Below, piece after piece: positions 8,697 through 17,073 of a stretch of DNA of 64,000 nucleotides. Origin of the DNA: Rhodopirellula halodulae (lineage in GTDB: Bacteria > Planctomycetota > Planctomycetia > Pirellulales > Pirellulaceae); the NCBI RefSeq assembly GCF_020966775.1, contig NZ_JAJKFV010000010.1, positions 204,271-268,270 of the forward strand, in the 5' to 3' direction. A model generated the notes under the pieces. It worked only from the letters and a program-made list of their open reading frames with translations, ran no database searches and was not told the DNA's origin. The stretch's first letter is position 1. Each line of letters begins with the position of its first letter. A program made the position numbers and the translations under genes.

Positions 8697-9107
8697 TCAA
8701 CGAGGCAGCTTTCGGCTGGACGCGGCTGCCAATGTTGTTGTGTCACACGTTTCCCGCGTCGCAGTCGCTAATTGGCGAATCGGCCGTGATGCCAATCCGG
8801 CCGCCATCATCAATCGGGCCAGTCCGACCATGGTTTGGTGCCACTGGTGCACCATGTCGGGCGTGCCGAACGATTGTGCGTCGCTGCGATGGAAGCCGAT
8901 CTCGCTGACTCGGATCTCTGTGCCCATGTGCAGTAGGGCTTCCAGCATCACGTGGCCGTGACGGTCCGAATCGGTCAGGCCTTCGTCGTCGTAGATCCAC
9001 AAATGAGGCTGCATCGCCAGGTCCACCAGGTGCATCGCGGCGGCATCCGCATCCATCGCGTCGATGACCAGCGAGCGGGGACCACACTGAACGTAAAACT
9101 TGGCCAT
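8697..9107 (-). CDS. Small conserved hypothetical protein
   Basis: A 136-residue protein starting MAKFYVQCGPRSLVIDAMDAD, with an acidic core (LWIYDDEGLTDSDRHGHV) and ending in a helix-rich part (VHQWHQTMVGLARLMMAAGL). There is no signal peptide or membrane segment. I do not recognise a named family; the composition and clear start (AGAGAA eight bases upstream) make it a real gene. The last 30 residues are low-complexity (TTTLAAASSRKLPR) and may be a recent extension. It stands alone between a convergent glycosyltransferase gene and a repeat-rich spacer. Confidence 0.65.
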   Translation of the reverse strand: MAKFYVQCGPRSLVIDAMDADAAAMHLVDLAMQPHLWIYDDEGLTDSDRHGHVMLEALLHMGTEIRVSEIGFHRSDAQSFGTPDMVHQWHQTMVGLARLMMAAGLASRPIRQLATATRETCDTTTLAAASSRKLPR

Positions 9108-9255
9108 GGTTGTTCTCTTCCGTGATAGGGGGCTTTTGCGGGAATTTGTCGCCGGAGGTGATGTCCCCCGGCGACACCTCTAAGATCGCAGCCGCCGTGA
9201 CACGTTTGGTCATGGGAAGAGGGAAAGAGGAAAAGGGCCGCAGGGGCTCAGTGGG

Positions 9256-9340
9256 GAGGGCTGAGGGCTGAGGGCTGAGGGCTGAGGGCTGAGGGCTGAG
9301 GGCTGAGGGCTGAGGGCTGAGGGCTGAGGGCTGAGGGCTG
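9256..9340. repeat. Tandem heptamer array, GAGGGCT x about 12
   Basis: Twelve near-perfect copies of a 7-bp unit (GAGGGCT; CAGCCCT-type on the other strand) lie directly before a REP-like element. Degenerate relatives of the same heptamer (CTCAGCC/CTCAGCA) occur at about 9628-9690, 11306-11335, 31595-31670 and 60165-60220. Copy number is likely to vary between strains. Confidence 0.9.
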
Positions 9341-9342
9341 GC

Positions 9343-9404
9343 GATTGTCGCGGATCGCTCCGTCGGTCCGCGCCACAGAGTAGGTTGGCCACTCCTGGCC
9401 GACC
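9343..9404 (+). repeat. Short REP-like element
   Basis: It begins with the ATTGTCGCGGATCGCTCCG module and ends with GTAG (9380) followed by the stem-loop TTGGCCACTCCTGGCCGA. This is the left third of the full composite element seen at 31279-31568. The rest of the spacer to 9804 holds a pyrimidine-rich heptamer-like tract (about 9600-9690) and no gene. Confidence 0.75.
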
Positions 9405-9804
9405 GCTGATTGCGATCCGTTTGGGTGGTGAGCTCGGTTGTTTGGTAGAAGCTCGATGCCGAAACTCCGCATCGGCCCAAGTTGTCGAGCGACTTGGCGA
9501 GGTCAAGCGTGTGCAACCGATCGCCAGCGAGCATCCGATCAACAAGAGGCAAGCAATGAAGAGGCAATACCAGCGGCCGATATCGGATCGCTCAAGCGAA
9601 GTCCCCCCGCACCTCTCTTCCCTCTCCGCACTCAGCCCTCCCTGCCTCAGCCCTCCGTCCTCAGCCCTCCGTCCTCAGCACTCGTCTCCTCTGCACTTCC
9701 ACTCTCAAAAAACCCGTTTCTCTCCATTTACAAAACAGCAGCGTCCTGGATAAACTGCCGGGCTTTCCTGGAAAAACCGCTTTTCGCCCGCCCCCGTTCG
9801 ACAC

Positions 9805-11280
9805 GTGTTCGACTCCCTCTCCGAAGGTCTGCAGTCCGCTTTCAAAAGCTTGTCTGGAAAAGGCAAGCTGACCGAAGGCAATATGCGCGATGGCCTGAAG
9901 ATCGTGGAGCAATCGCTGCTGGAAGCCGACGTTAGCTACAGCGTCGTCCAGCAATTCATGGAACACGTGACGCAGCAAGCACTTGGGAAGCGAGTGCTGC
10001 TTTCGCTGCGTCCACAAGAAGAGCTGGTTCGAATCGTCTATGACGAGTTGGTGGAGACGCTCGGGCCCGTTGATTCCTCGCTGAATCTGAAAGCCGACGG
10101 CCCCACGATCATCATGCTCTGCGGGTTGCAGGGGAGCGGTAAAACGACGACCTGCGGCAAGCTGACCAAGCTGTTGCAAGAACAGAACATCACTCCGTTG
10201 CTGGTGGCTGCTGACTTGCAGCGTCCCGCCGCCATCGAGCAGCTGAAAGTCATCGGCTCGCAACTGAACGTGCCTGTCCACGCGGAAGTGGATCACAAGG
10301 ACCCCGTCAAAGTTTGCCAGAACGGCGTCGAGATGGCTCGTCGCGACGGAAATCGCGTGGTCATTTTGGACACGGCTGGCCGCTTGGCCATCGACGAAGA
10401 ATTGATGGCGGAGCTGAAGAAAATCGATCGCAAGGTCGGCCCCGATCAAGTCTACCTGGTGGTTGACGGGATGACCGGGCAAGACGCGGTCAACAGTGCC
10501 GGGGCTTTCAACGATGCGTTGGAGCTGGACGGCGTGGTGATGACCAAGCTGGACGGTGACGCACGCGGTGGTGCGTTGTTGTCGGTCAAGCAGGTCACTG
10601 GTGTTCCGATCAAGTTCATGGGGACCGGCGAGCACTTCGATGCGTTGGAGCCGTTTCGTCCCGAGGGCATGGCCAGCCGCATTTTGCAGATGGGCGACAT
10701 TGTCGCCGCGGCACGCGAAGCTCACCGTATTGTCGACGAGAAAGAACGGGAAGAGCTGGAAGCCAAGATGGCCAGCGGCGATTTCTCGCTCGACGATTTC
10801 AAAAACATGCTTCAAAAGGTGGCTCAGCCCGGTCTGATGGGCCGCATGATGGGTTTGATGCCCGGCATGAGCCAATTTAAAGAAGCGATGGAGTCGGAAG
10901 AGGCCGGGGGCCAAATTCGGCAAATTATCGGAGCCATCAACTCGATGACTCCCAGTGAACGCAAAAACCCCAAGCTGATCGATGCGACTCGTCGCACGCG
11001 AATCGCCAAGGGTGCCGGCGTTCAATCCCCCGTTGTCACGCAATTGATCAAACAATTCGACGTGATGAAGCCGATGATGCAAGCCATGTCCGGAAAGGGT
11101 TCCGGGGATCGTATGGCCATGATGCGGCAGATTCAAGCCAACGCGATGTCGGGTGATCCGCGTCTGGGAGGTTTGAAAACCAAGCAAAGCACCGGAAAGC
11201 GACTGACTCCGGCTCAGAAGGCTCAGCAACGCAAGGAACGCGAAAAGCTGAAGCGAAAACTAAAACGAAAAAAACGCTGA
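9805..11280 (+). CDS. ffh: Signal recognition particle protein Ffh
   Basis: A 491-residue SRP54/Ffh GTPase that binds 4.5S/6S-type SRP RNA and delivers nascent membrane proteins to FtsY. The GTG at 9805 gives MFDSLSEGLQSAFKSL, the family N-terminus. The N domain is followed by the G domain with GLQGSGKTT at about residue 107, LLVAADLQRPAAIEQL, DTAGRLAIDEELM and TKLDGDARGGALLS. The Met-rich M domain (MGRMMGLMPGMSQF ... MMQAMSGKGSGDRMAMM) is followed by a lysine-rich tail. It leads the ffh-rpsP-trmD-rplS group, 88 bp before rpsP. Confidence 0.97.
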   Translation: MFDSLSEGLQSAFKSLSGKGKLTEGNMRDGLKIVEQSLLEADVSYSVVQQFMEHVTQQALGKRVLLSLRPQEELVRIVYDELVETLGPVDSSLNLKADGPTIIMLCGLQGSGKTTTCGKLTKLLQEQNITPLLVAADLQRPAAIEQLKVIGSQLNVPVHAEVDHKDPVKVCQNGVEMARRDGNRVVILDTAGRLAIDEELMAELKKIDRKVGPDQVYLVVDGMTGQDAVNSAGAFNDALELDGVVMTKLDGDARGGALLSVKQVTGVPIKFMGTGEHFDALEPFRPEGMASRILQMGDIVAAAREAHRIVDEKEREELEAKMASGDFSLDDFKNMLQKVAQPGLMGRMMGLMPGMSQFKEAMESEEAGGQIRQIIGAINSMTPSERKNPKLIDATRRTRIAKGAGVQSPVVTQLIKQFDVMKPMMQAMSGKGSGDRMAMMRQIQANAMSGDPRLGGLKTKQSTGKRLTPAQKAQQRKEREKLKRKLKRKKR

Positions 11281-11368
11281 GTGAGATGCAGTGGGCGAGA
11301 CCTGAGTTGGTACAGCCCTCAGTCTTCAGCCCCTCAAATCACCTCAATCCTTTGGAGAAACGACCGAC

Positions 11369-11806
11369 ATGGCAGTAAGAATTCGCATGAAAAAGATGGG
11401 ACGCACGCACCGTCCTTTCTTTCGTGTTTGTGCAGTGGATCAACGCAACCCACGCGATGGCCGCGTGATCGAAGAACTCGGCACCTACGACCCAATGTGC
11501 CCAGAAACCGATGCACGCACCTCGCTGAAGACCGAGCGTGTTGATTACTGGCTTGGTGTTGGGGCTCAGCCCAGCGACAAAGTGGCTGTGTTGATCAAGA
11601 AGTACGGCACCGAAGGCACCCACTTGGAAGCTCAAAAGGCTGCCGTGGAGCGTTTGGGACGCCGCAAGGATTACACCCCACCACCAGAAGCTCCCGCTCC
11701 GAAGCCAGCTCCTGCTGCCGAAGCTCCCGCCGAGGAAGCACCTGCGGAAGAGCCAGCCGCAGAAGCTGCTTCGGAAGATGCCGCAGCGGAAGCCACCACC
11801 GAGTGA
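11369..11806 (+). CDS. rpsP: 30S ribosomal protein S16 with acidic Ala/Pro tail
   Basis: A 145-residue S16 (bS16). Residues 1-85 are the conserved protein (MAVRIRMKKMGRTHRPFFRV ... GRVIEELGTYDP ... YWLGVGAQPSDKV). Residues 95-145 form an extra tail made almost only of Ala, Glu, Pro and Thr, absent from the 80-90 residue S16 of most bacteria. GGAGA ten bases upstream supports the start at 11369. Its TGA overlaps the GTG of trmD (GTGA), implying translational coupling. rimM, which usually separates rpsP and trmD, is missing. Confidence 0.95.
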   Translation: MAVRIRMKKMGRTHRPFFRVCAVDQRNPRDGRVIEELGTYDPMCPETDARTSLKTERVDYWLGVGAQPSDKVAVLIKKYGTEGTHLEAQKAAVERLGRRKDYTPPPEAPAPKPAPAAEAPAEEAPAEEPAAEAASEDAAAEATTE

Positions 11807-12531
11807 GATTCGACGTTGTCACCCTGTTTCCGGCGATCTTTGACGGTTATCTGACCCAAAGTTTGCTGGACAAGGCGATTGTTCGAGGTTTGGTTGAGAT
11901 CCAACGACATAACCTCCGAGATTGGGCCGAAGACACTCCTCACCGCAAAGTCGATGATCGACCGTTCGGTGGCGGCCCCGGAATGTTGTTGCAAGTCGAA
12001 CCAACCGTGAAGTGTGTTCGAGACGTGGACGCGATGTGCGACGTTCCGGCTCGAAAGATTTTGTTGACCCCGCAAGGTCGACGGCTGGACCAAAGGTTGG
12101 CCGAAGACCTCGCCACCAGCGACCGCATCATGTTGATGTGTGGTCGTTACGAAGGATTTGATCAACGCGTGTTGGATATCCTCCAACCCGAAGAGATCAG
12201 CATTGGTGATTTCGTCCTCAACGGGGGCGAGGTCGCTGCCATGACCATCATTGACGCTGTCGTCCGGTTGCTGCCCGGCGTGCTTGGCGATGAACAAAGC
12301 AGCCTGGATGATTCGTTCAGCCGTGGTAATCGGATGCTCGAGTTTCCCCAGTACACCCGGCCGCGAGAATTCGAAGGCCATACCGTGCCTGACGTTTTGC
12401 TCAGCGGTGACCATGCGGCGATCGCCAAATGGCGAGCCGAGCAGAGTCGGGTGAAAACGATTGATCGTCGCCGCGATTTGCTGCCCGAGAATTCGAAACC
12501 CAACCACGAACACCCCAACCAACGCTCCTGA
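11803..12531 (+). CDS. trmD: tRNA (guanine37-N1)-methyltransferase
   Basis: A 242-residue SPOUT-class methyltransferase that makes m1G37 in tRNAs with G36, preventing +1 frameshifts. The GTG start gives [16 protein letters not shown]. Signature parts are the [15 protein letters not shown] stretch, the trefoil-knot SAM site around [14 protein letters not shown] and [15 protein letters not shown], and the C-terminal tRNA-binding helices with [17 protein letters not shown]. It overlaps rpsP by four bases and is followed 19 bp later by rplS. Confidence 0.97.
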   Translation: MRFDVVTLFPAIFDGYLTQSLLDKAIVRGLVEIQRHNLRDWAEDTPHRKVDDRPFGGGPGMLLQVEPTVKCVRDVDAMCDVPARKILLTPQGRRLDQRLAEDLATSDRIMLMCGRYEGFDQRVLDILQPEEISIGDFVLNGGEVAAMTIIDAVVRLLPGVLGDEQSSLDDSFSRGNRMLEFPQYTRPREFEGHTVPDVLLSGDHAAIAKWRAEQSRVKTIDRRRDLLPENSKPNHEHPNQRS

Positions 12532-12550
12532 ACAGCACAGAGGTTTTCCA

Positions 12551-12904
12551 ATGAACAACGCCATCATGGAATTGGTCGACAAGGCCAATCAGAAAGAAGA
12601 CGCCCCGCAATTCGAAATCGGCGACACCGTCGACGTGCACTCCAAGATTCTGGAAGGCAACAAAGAGCGGATCCAGGTGTTCACCGGCGTCGTGATCGCT
12701 CGCAGCGGCAAGGGTGCTCAAGAGATGTTCACCGTTCGTCGCATCGTGGCTGGCGAAGGCGTGGAGCGTAAGTTCCCCGTGCACAGCCCGCGCATCGAAA
12801 AGGTTGAAGTCAAACGCAGTGGCGTGACCCGTCGTGCCAAGCTTTACTTCCTTCGCGACCGCGTCGGAAAAGCTGTTCGCTTGAAAGAGCGTCGCCGCGT
12901 CTGA
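12551..12904 (+). CDS. rplS: 50S ribosomal protein L19
   Basis: A 117-residue L19 (bL19), located at the subunit interface. [14 protein letters not shown] starts at 12551; an in-frame ATG at 12461 lies inside trmD and is rejected. Typical segments are [23 protein letters not shown], then [20 protein letters not shown] and the basic C-terminus [19 protein letters not shown]. It is last in the operon, followed by a terminator at 12936. Confidence 0.97.
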   Translation: MNNAIMELVDKANQKEDAPQFEIGDTVDVHSKILEGNKERIQVFTGVVIARSGKGAQEMFTVRRIVAGEGVERKFPVHSPRIEKVEVKRSGVTRRAKLYFLRDRVGKAVRLKERRRV

Positions 12905-12935
12905 TCGCGGGGAGCGTTTCGTTCATATGCATCGC

Positions 12936-12967
12936 CAAGCTGCTCGGGTTTCTCGAGCAGCTTGTTT
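12936..12967 (+). terminator. Intrinsic terminator of ffh-rpsP-trmD-rplS
   Basis: CAAGCTGCTCG (12936-12946) pairs perfectly with CGAGCAGCTTG (12954-12964) over 11 bp with a 7-nt loop, followed by TTT. It starts 32 bp after the rplS stop codon. Confidence 0.8.
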
Positions 12968-13033
12968 GCTGCGCGTAAAGTGGAAAGGGAAGCAGAGGCT
13001 CAGGGCCACAGGAGGACAGTGGGTGAATCTACC

Positions 13034-13478
13034 ATCGCGTAGGTCGTGTCTCACATGGCGCCCCGACCGATGCTTTGGAACAAAGCGAGGTCACACCCGG
13101 TTGGCGACTCACCCCCTCGGGCGACGACAAGCAGTGATTCACACACCAGGGCATTGGTGGATGTAGTCGGTAGTGCGTTGGGCGAGACTTGTACCGGCGG
13201 TGTGCAGGAGGGTGTCGGCCAAGAGTGGCCAACCTACGAGGGAGCGTGGGTCGGCGGCGAATCTGCCATCGCGTAGGTCATGTCTCACATGACGGCCCGG
13301 CCGATGCTTTGGAACAAAGCGAGGTCACAACCGGTTTGCGGCTCGCTAATCCTGCCCGCGGCGCCAGCCAGTGAGTCACGCACTAGGACATTGGTGAACG
13401 CAGTCGGTAGTGAGCGTGGGCAAGGCTCGTGTCGGCGGTGTGCAGGCGGGCGTCGGCCAGGAGTGGCCAACCTACGAG
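13034..13478. repeat. Two tandem copies of a REP-bounded element, period 234 bp
   Basis: Copy a (13034-13240) and copy b (13268-13478) share order and sequence. Each opens with GTAG plus the stem-loop TCATGTCTCACATGA (13039 and 13273), then CCGATGCTTTGGAACAAAGC, a divergent middle, and closes with an inverted unit (TCGGCCA.GAGTGGCCAA followed by CTAC) ending at 13237 and 13475. This is the full composite element in opposite orientation with a different core. The stop codon of the PIG-L gene lies inside the last unit. Confidence 0.8.
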
Positions 13479-14248
13479 CGAGGTAGACCTTCGGTCGTCA
13501 GTCCTTTCAAGGCTTCGCGGAGCGGATCATCGTCGGGGCCGCAGAATCCCCAGTGCTCGCGTCGCCGCCAGCCTTCCGCGTGTTCAAATTTGCCGCTCAT
13601 CCGGCCAACCATTCGAGACAGGTCGCGCATCGTTTCCAGGTAGCTGTCCATGCCCTGGCTTTCGTCCAACCATTGCTTTTGGCTGGCGTGGCATGCCAAG
13701 GCGGTGGTCTTTTGTTCCATCACATCGGACGTGTTCACGTAGAAATGCGGCGTGACCAGCTCGCCCGTCGGTTGTCGGCAGCCAACGGGTTGAGCGTGAT
13801 AGACCGTCACGGGGTCCATGAAGACTTCCGTCGGCGGATCGCTCGGATAGTTTGGCATCCCGTGGCAAAACGCGGCGCTGACGCCCAATCGGCAAGCCGT
13901 TTCGTGATCTTCCATGTAATCGACGGGTGAGTGCACGAGAACGATGGACGGTTTGCATTGCCGGACCACCGCCACGACCTTTTGCAGGTTCGCATCGTTG
14001 TAGGTGACCTCCATGTCCGGGCAGATCGGCGGGTAGAAGGTCGCTCCCAGTAACGCCGCCGCCTGCTTGGCTTCTTCCAGTCGCGTCGCCGCGCATTCGG
14101 ATTGGTTGAGCGTGGTGCTGCCGCGGGAACCGTCGGCGAGGTTCATGTAGTGCAAGTCCCATCCTCGTTGGGCCAGCAGCAACATGGTTCCGGCGTAGAG
14201 AAATTCAATGTCGTCAGGATGAGCAGCGATGGCGAGCGCGGAGGGCAT
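13472..14248 (-). CDS. PIG-L/LmbE-family deacetylase
   Basis: A 258-residue zinc-dependent N-acetylglucosaminyl deacetylase-like protein. The N-terminus MPSALAIAAHPDDIEF has the metal-binding AHPDD motif, and HSPVDYMEDHETACRLG supplies the second histidine pair (D-x-x-DH-E). Members remove acetyl groups from GlcNAc-type substrates in lipid, mycothiol/bacillithiol or glycan pathways; which applies here is unknown. It follows the SprT-like gene by nine bases and ends the leftward operon. The terminal residues and the stop (TAG, 13472-13474) are read from a GTAG-hairpin repeat, so the repeat seems to have inserted into or trimmed the gene end. Confidence 0.85.
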   Translation of the reverse strand: MPSALAIAAHPDDIEFLYAGTMLLLAQRGWDLHYMNLADGSRGSTTLNQSECAATRLEEAKQAAALLGATFYPPICPDMEVTYNDANLQKVVAVVRQCKPSIVLVHSPVDYMEDHETACRLGVSAAFCHGMPNYPSDPPTEVFMDPVTVYHAQPVGCRQPTGELVTPHFYVNTSDVMEQKTTALACHASQKQWLDESQGMDSYLETMRDLSRMVGRMSGKFEHAEGWRRREHWGFCGPDDDPLREALKGLTTEGLPRS

Positions 14249-14257
14249 TCAGGAACT

Positions 14258-15235
14258 TCATTTCGAGGAGACGAGCCGGAGTTTCTCAAGGGGCACATAA
14301 TACCGCACGTAGCGTTCGCCGTTCCTGAACAGTTCGCCTTTGGGGTCGTTCACCAAAACAGTCGCTCGCCGAGTGATGCGGTTGACGCGTCCGACAATGC
14401 GTTGCGATCCGTTCTGGAACATCACCTGGTCACCCACTCGAATGTTGAACTTGGTGGCCGCGCGTTCGCGTTGCGTGATTAGATCGTGCTGGTAGTCGGT
14501 GTGTCCGAAGAAGCTTCGGGCGATCGACTGAAAGCGTTTCTGATTGCAGTTGCCCGCGTTCCAAATCAGCATCTCAATCAGGTGCGTCATCTCGTGTTCG
14601 GCGACCCGCTGCATCGCTTCCAGGCGATCCTTGCACTTGCGTCCGGTGACGGTCACCGGACGGTTCACGTCCTCGAAGGTTTGAAACAGCAACGTCGAAG
14701 ACAGGATCATCTCGAACTTTCGCGGTCCATTGCGGTTGCCGTTGGGGTAGTGGGTCACCAGCTTGCCGGCCGCACTGGTCATGCGTGAAGAGAATCCAAA
14801 TTCCAGTCCTTCCGCCTTTGCGACCGGTAGCACGCGGCCCTCGAAAAAGGCCTCGTCGAGCAAGTGAATGAGTCGAACCAAGTCATCGCGTCCCACCCGA
14901 GCGAAGTTGGGGCGGTCGATGGTGCGGCTGAGGCTAAGGACTTCGTTGTGAATCCGCTTTTGCAGTTCAGGGATCCGCTTTGGATCTGGACGACGTTTCT
15001 GCAGAAACTCGGCCAGGGCAAACAGCGTGTCGCGGTCTCTTGGCGGGATCACTCCGACGGGCGGCTGCGTTGGCGTTGGTTGTTGCTTGGCGGGTGCCGC
15101 ATGCGGATCGCGTTCTGTGACCGCTTTGCCGCGACTTTTGGCGGCGGTTTTGTTGGGCGATGACGGTCGCGCGGGTTCCAGGTCGGTGATGGGACGACGC
15201 TTGGACGCGGGGCGGCGGTGCGGGGTGGCTGACAT
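14258..15235 (-). CDS. SprT-like zinc metalloprotease domain protein
   Basis: A 325-residue protein. Residues 1-80 are basic and disordered (many Pro, Lys, Arg, Ala). The middle has LIHLLDEAFFEGRVLPVA and the zinc site VAEHEMTHLIEML (HExxH), the layout of SprT-like proteins related to the Spartan DNA-protein crosslink proteases. The C-terminal 70 residues (VGDQVMFQNGSQRIVGRVNR) look like a small beta-barrel with a basic surface that may bind nucleic acid. The bacterial role is unproved. It lies nine bases before the PIG-L gene and eight after terC. Confidence 0.75.
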   Translation of the reverse strand: MSATPHRRPASKRRPITDLEPARPSSPNKTAAKSRGKAVTERDPHAAPAKQQPTPTQPPVGVIPPRDRDTLFALAEFLQKRRPDPKRIPELQKRIHNEVLSLSRTIDRPNFARVGRDDLVRLIHLLDEAFFEGRVLPVAKAEGLEFGFSSRMTSAAGKLVTHYPNGNRNGPRKFEMILSSTLLFQTFEDVNRPVTVTGRKCKDRLEAMQRVAEHEMTHLIEMLIWNAGNCNQKRFQSIARSFFGHTDYQHDLITQRERAATKFNIRVGDQVMFQNGSQRIVGRVNRITRRATVLVNDPKGELFRNGERYVRYYVPLEKLRLVSSK

Positions 15236-15243
15236 CCGCGTGT

Positions 15244-16050
15244 CTACGCCTTGGCCTCAGCGGCACGCATCGTTTTGGCGGCTTCTTGCCGAGCCAGCAA
15301 ATTCTTCTGGTATCTGCCTTGAACCACGTCGACCACGATCAAAATCGCGAGCACAAAATAGAAGGTGCTCTTGGCCATCGGGTGAACTTCGTGACCGAAC
15401 AGCGAAACGTGAGCCAGGTGCCCGCCTTCGCTAACCAGCATCACGCCGACGATGAACAGCACGAACAGTCCCAGCACTTCATACATCCGGTTCTTTTTCA
15501 AAAACTCCGAAACCTTGTCGGCCAAAAAGATCATCAGTGCACCACTGATGACGATGGCGGTGGCCATGATCCAGAAGTTCTTGGTCAGTGCCATCGCGCT
15601 GAGAATCGAGTCGAACGAGAAGACCAGGTTCATCAGCACGATCAGTCCGATGGTCTTGCCAACACTGGCTTTGGGGGTGTCCTCGGAGTGGCCGAGTTCC
15701 GGTTCGGCGAGCAGGTGGTAAATCTCTTTCAGTGCGGTCCACAGAATGAACGCACCTCCAAACAGAACGATCAGGCTGTGGCCGCTGATCGCACCATCGA
15801 TGTAGCCGTTGTGGAATTCGACGAACGGTTCCTCCAAGAGTGCGATGACTTTCACGACGACGAATAGCAGCACGATCCGCAGGATGACCGCCAATCCGAT
15901 GCCCAGTTTGCGGACCATCGACTGTTTGTCTTGTTCGACCCGTTTGCTTTCGATTGAGATGTAAAGCAGGTTGTCGAACCCAAGAACGGCTTGAAGCAGC
16001 ACGAGCATCCCGAGCGTGAACAAGCCGGAGATTGAAAACAGTTCAGCCAT
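15244..16050 (-). CDS. TerC-family integral membrane protein
   Basis: A 268-residue protein with about seven to eight hydrophobic helices. It starts with FTLGMLVLLQAVLGFDNLLYISI and repeats the motif later as VLMNLVFSFDSILSAMAL; paired acidic G/S-F-D-N/S-I/L motifs inside helices are the hallmark of TerC/Alx proteins. Those proteins are linked to manganese export and metal or tellurite stress. It lies between rluD (21 bp upstream) and the SprT-like gene, so it is probably cotranscribed without an obvious functional link. Confidence 0.88.
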   Translation of the reverse strand: MAELFSISGLFTLGMLVLLQAVLGFDNLLYISIESKRVEQDKQSMVRKLGIGLAVILRIVLLFVVVKVIALLEEPFVEFHNGYIDGAISGHSLIVLFGGAFILWTALKEIYHLLAEPELGHSEDTPKASVGKTIGLIVLMNLVFSFDSILSAMALTKNFWIMATAIVISGALMIFLADKVSEFLKKNRMYEVLGLFVLFIVGVMLVSEGGHLAHVSLFGHEVHPMAKSTFYFVLAILIVVDVVQGRYQKNLLARQEAAKTMRAAEAKA

Positions 16051-16071
16051 GGCGACGAGATTCCGTGCGGT

Positions 16072-17073
16072 TTAGGAAGGCGAGTCGTTGGACAACAGGT
16101 CGAGAACGGATTGCATGTCGGGAGGGAGCGGCGCGGTCAGCGTCATTTCCTTGCCCGTCTGCGGATTGGTGAACGTCAGTGATTTCGCGTGCAACGCTTG
16201 GCGGCCGAGGATGACTTCGTCGCCTTCCGCGGTCGGTTTCGCGCCGGGCGTTGCTTCTTCGATCCCCGCCAAGCGTCGAATTTGCGAGCGTGTCAGTTCG
16301 GAGTGCCCGCCATACAGTCGGTCGCAAAGAATCGGGCAACCGATGTGTGCCAAGTGCACTCGAATTTGGTGGGTGCGTCCGGTCTTGGGGTGCACGTCGA
16401 CACGGGTGACTCGTCCGTGGCGTTCAACGACTTCGTAAAACGTCGAGGCTGATTTGCTGGTCGAGTGGCCTTCGCGGATGGCTTGTTTGTCACGTTGGTA
16501 AGGGTGCCGACCGATCGACGCGTGGATCCAGTCGCGGTCGCGGTCCAGTCGTCCGGACGTGATCGCCGTGTATTGTTTCTTCACTTCGCGATCGTGCCAC
16601 TGAGCCGCCAGGTTCAGGTGCACGGCGTTGTTTTTCGCCACCACGATGACGCCGCTGGTGTCCCGGTCCAACCGGTGGACAATGCCGGGGCGTGTGGGGC
16701 CGCCGACATCGGAAAGCGATTGAAAGCGAAAGGCCAACGCACTGGTCAGCGTTCCGGTCCAGTTGCCTCGCGCGGGGTGGACGACCATTCCCGCGGGTTT
16801 GTTGATGACGACCAGTCCGTCGTCTTCGTACAAAATGTCCAGCGGGATGTTCTCCGGCACCGTGTCATCCGAAGCCGGTGGCGGAACACGAAAGCGGACC
16901 ACTTGGCCGGCTTTCACTTTGTAGCTGGGCCGAATGACGCGACCGTCGACTTCCGCACCGTCGTTCTGAACCGCATCGCGAATTTGCGAGCGGCTGTATC
17001 CGTCGCAGGATTGGGTCAAGAACAGATCGATTCGAAACCCGTGGGCGGATTCAGGAACGACAAATTCTCGCAT
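16072..17073 (-). CDS. RluD/RluA-family 23S rRNA pseudouridine synthase
   Basis: A 333-residue enzyme that isomerises uridines in rRNA or tRNA. An S4-like RNA-binding domain (FRIDLFLTQSCDGYSRSQIRDAVQNDGAEVDG, residues about 13-45) precedes the catalytic domain with PAGMVVHPARGN and the active-site Asp in HRLDRDTSGVIVVAK. KTGRTHQIRVHLAHIGCPI follows. RluD (U1911/1915/1917) is the closest type by domain order. The ATG at 17073 shares one base with the upstream TGA; the in-frame GTG just before it is less likely. A 45-residue insertion near the C-terminus (IRRLAGIEEATPGAK...) is rich in charged residues. Confidence 0.9.
   Translation of the reverse strand: MREFVVPESAHGFRIDLFLTQSCDGYSRSQIRDAVQNDGAEVDGRVIRPSYKVKAGQVVRFRVPPPASDDTVPENIPLDILYEDDGLVVINKPAGMVVHPARGNWTGTLTSALAFRFQSLSDVGGPTRPGIVHRLDRDTSGVIVVAKNNAVHLNLAAQWHDREVKKQYTAITSGRLDRDRDWIHASIGRHPYQRDKQAIREGHSTSKSASTFYEVVERHGRVTRVDVHPKTGRTHQIRVHLAHIGCPILCDRLYGGHSELTRSQIRRLAGIEEATPGAKPTAEGDEVILGRQALHAKSLTFTNPQTGKEMTLTAPLPPDMQSVLDLLSNDSPS

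Noticed and set aside
9256..9340. CRISPR array
   Set aside because: The repeat unit is 7 bp without spacers; no cas genes nearby. The same applies to 19867-20009.
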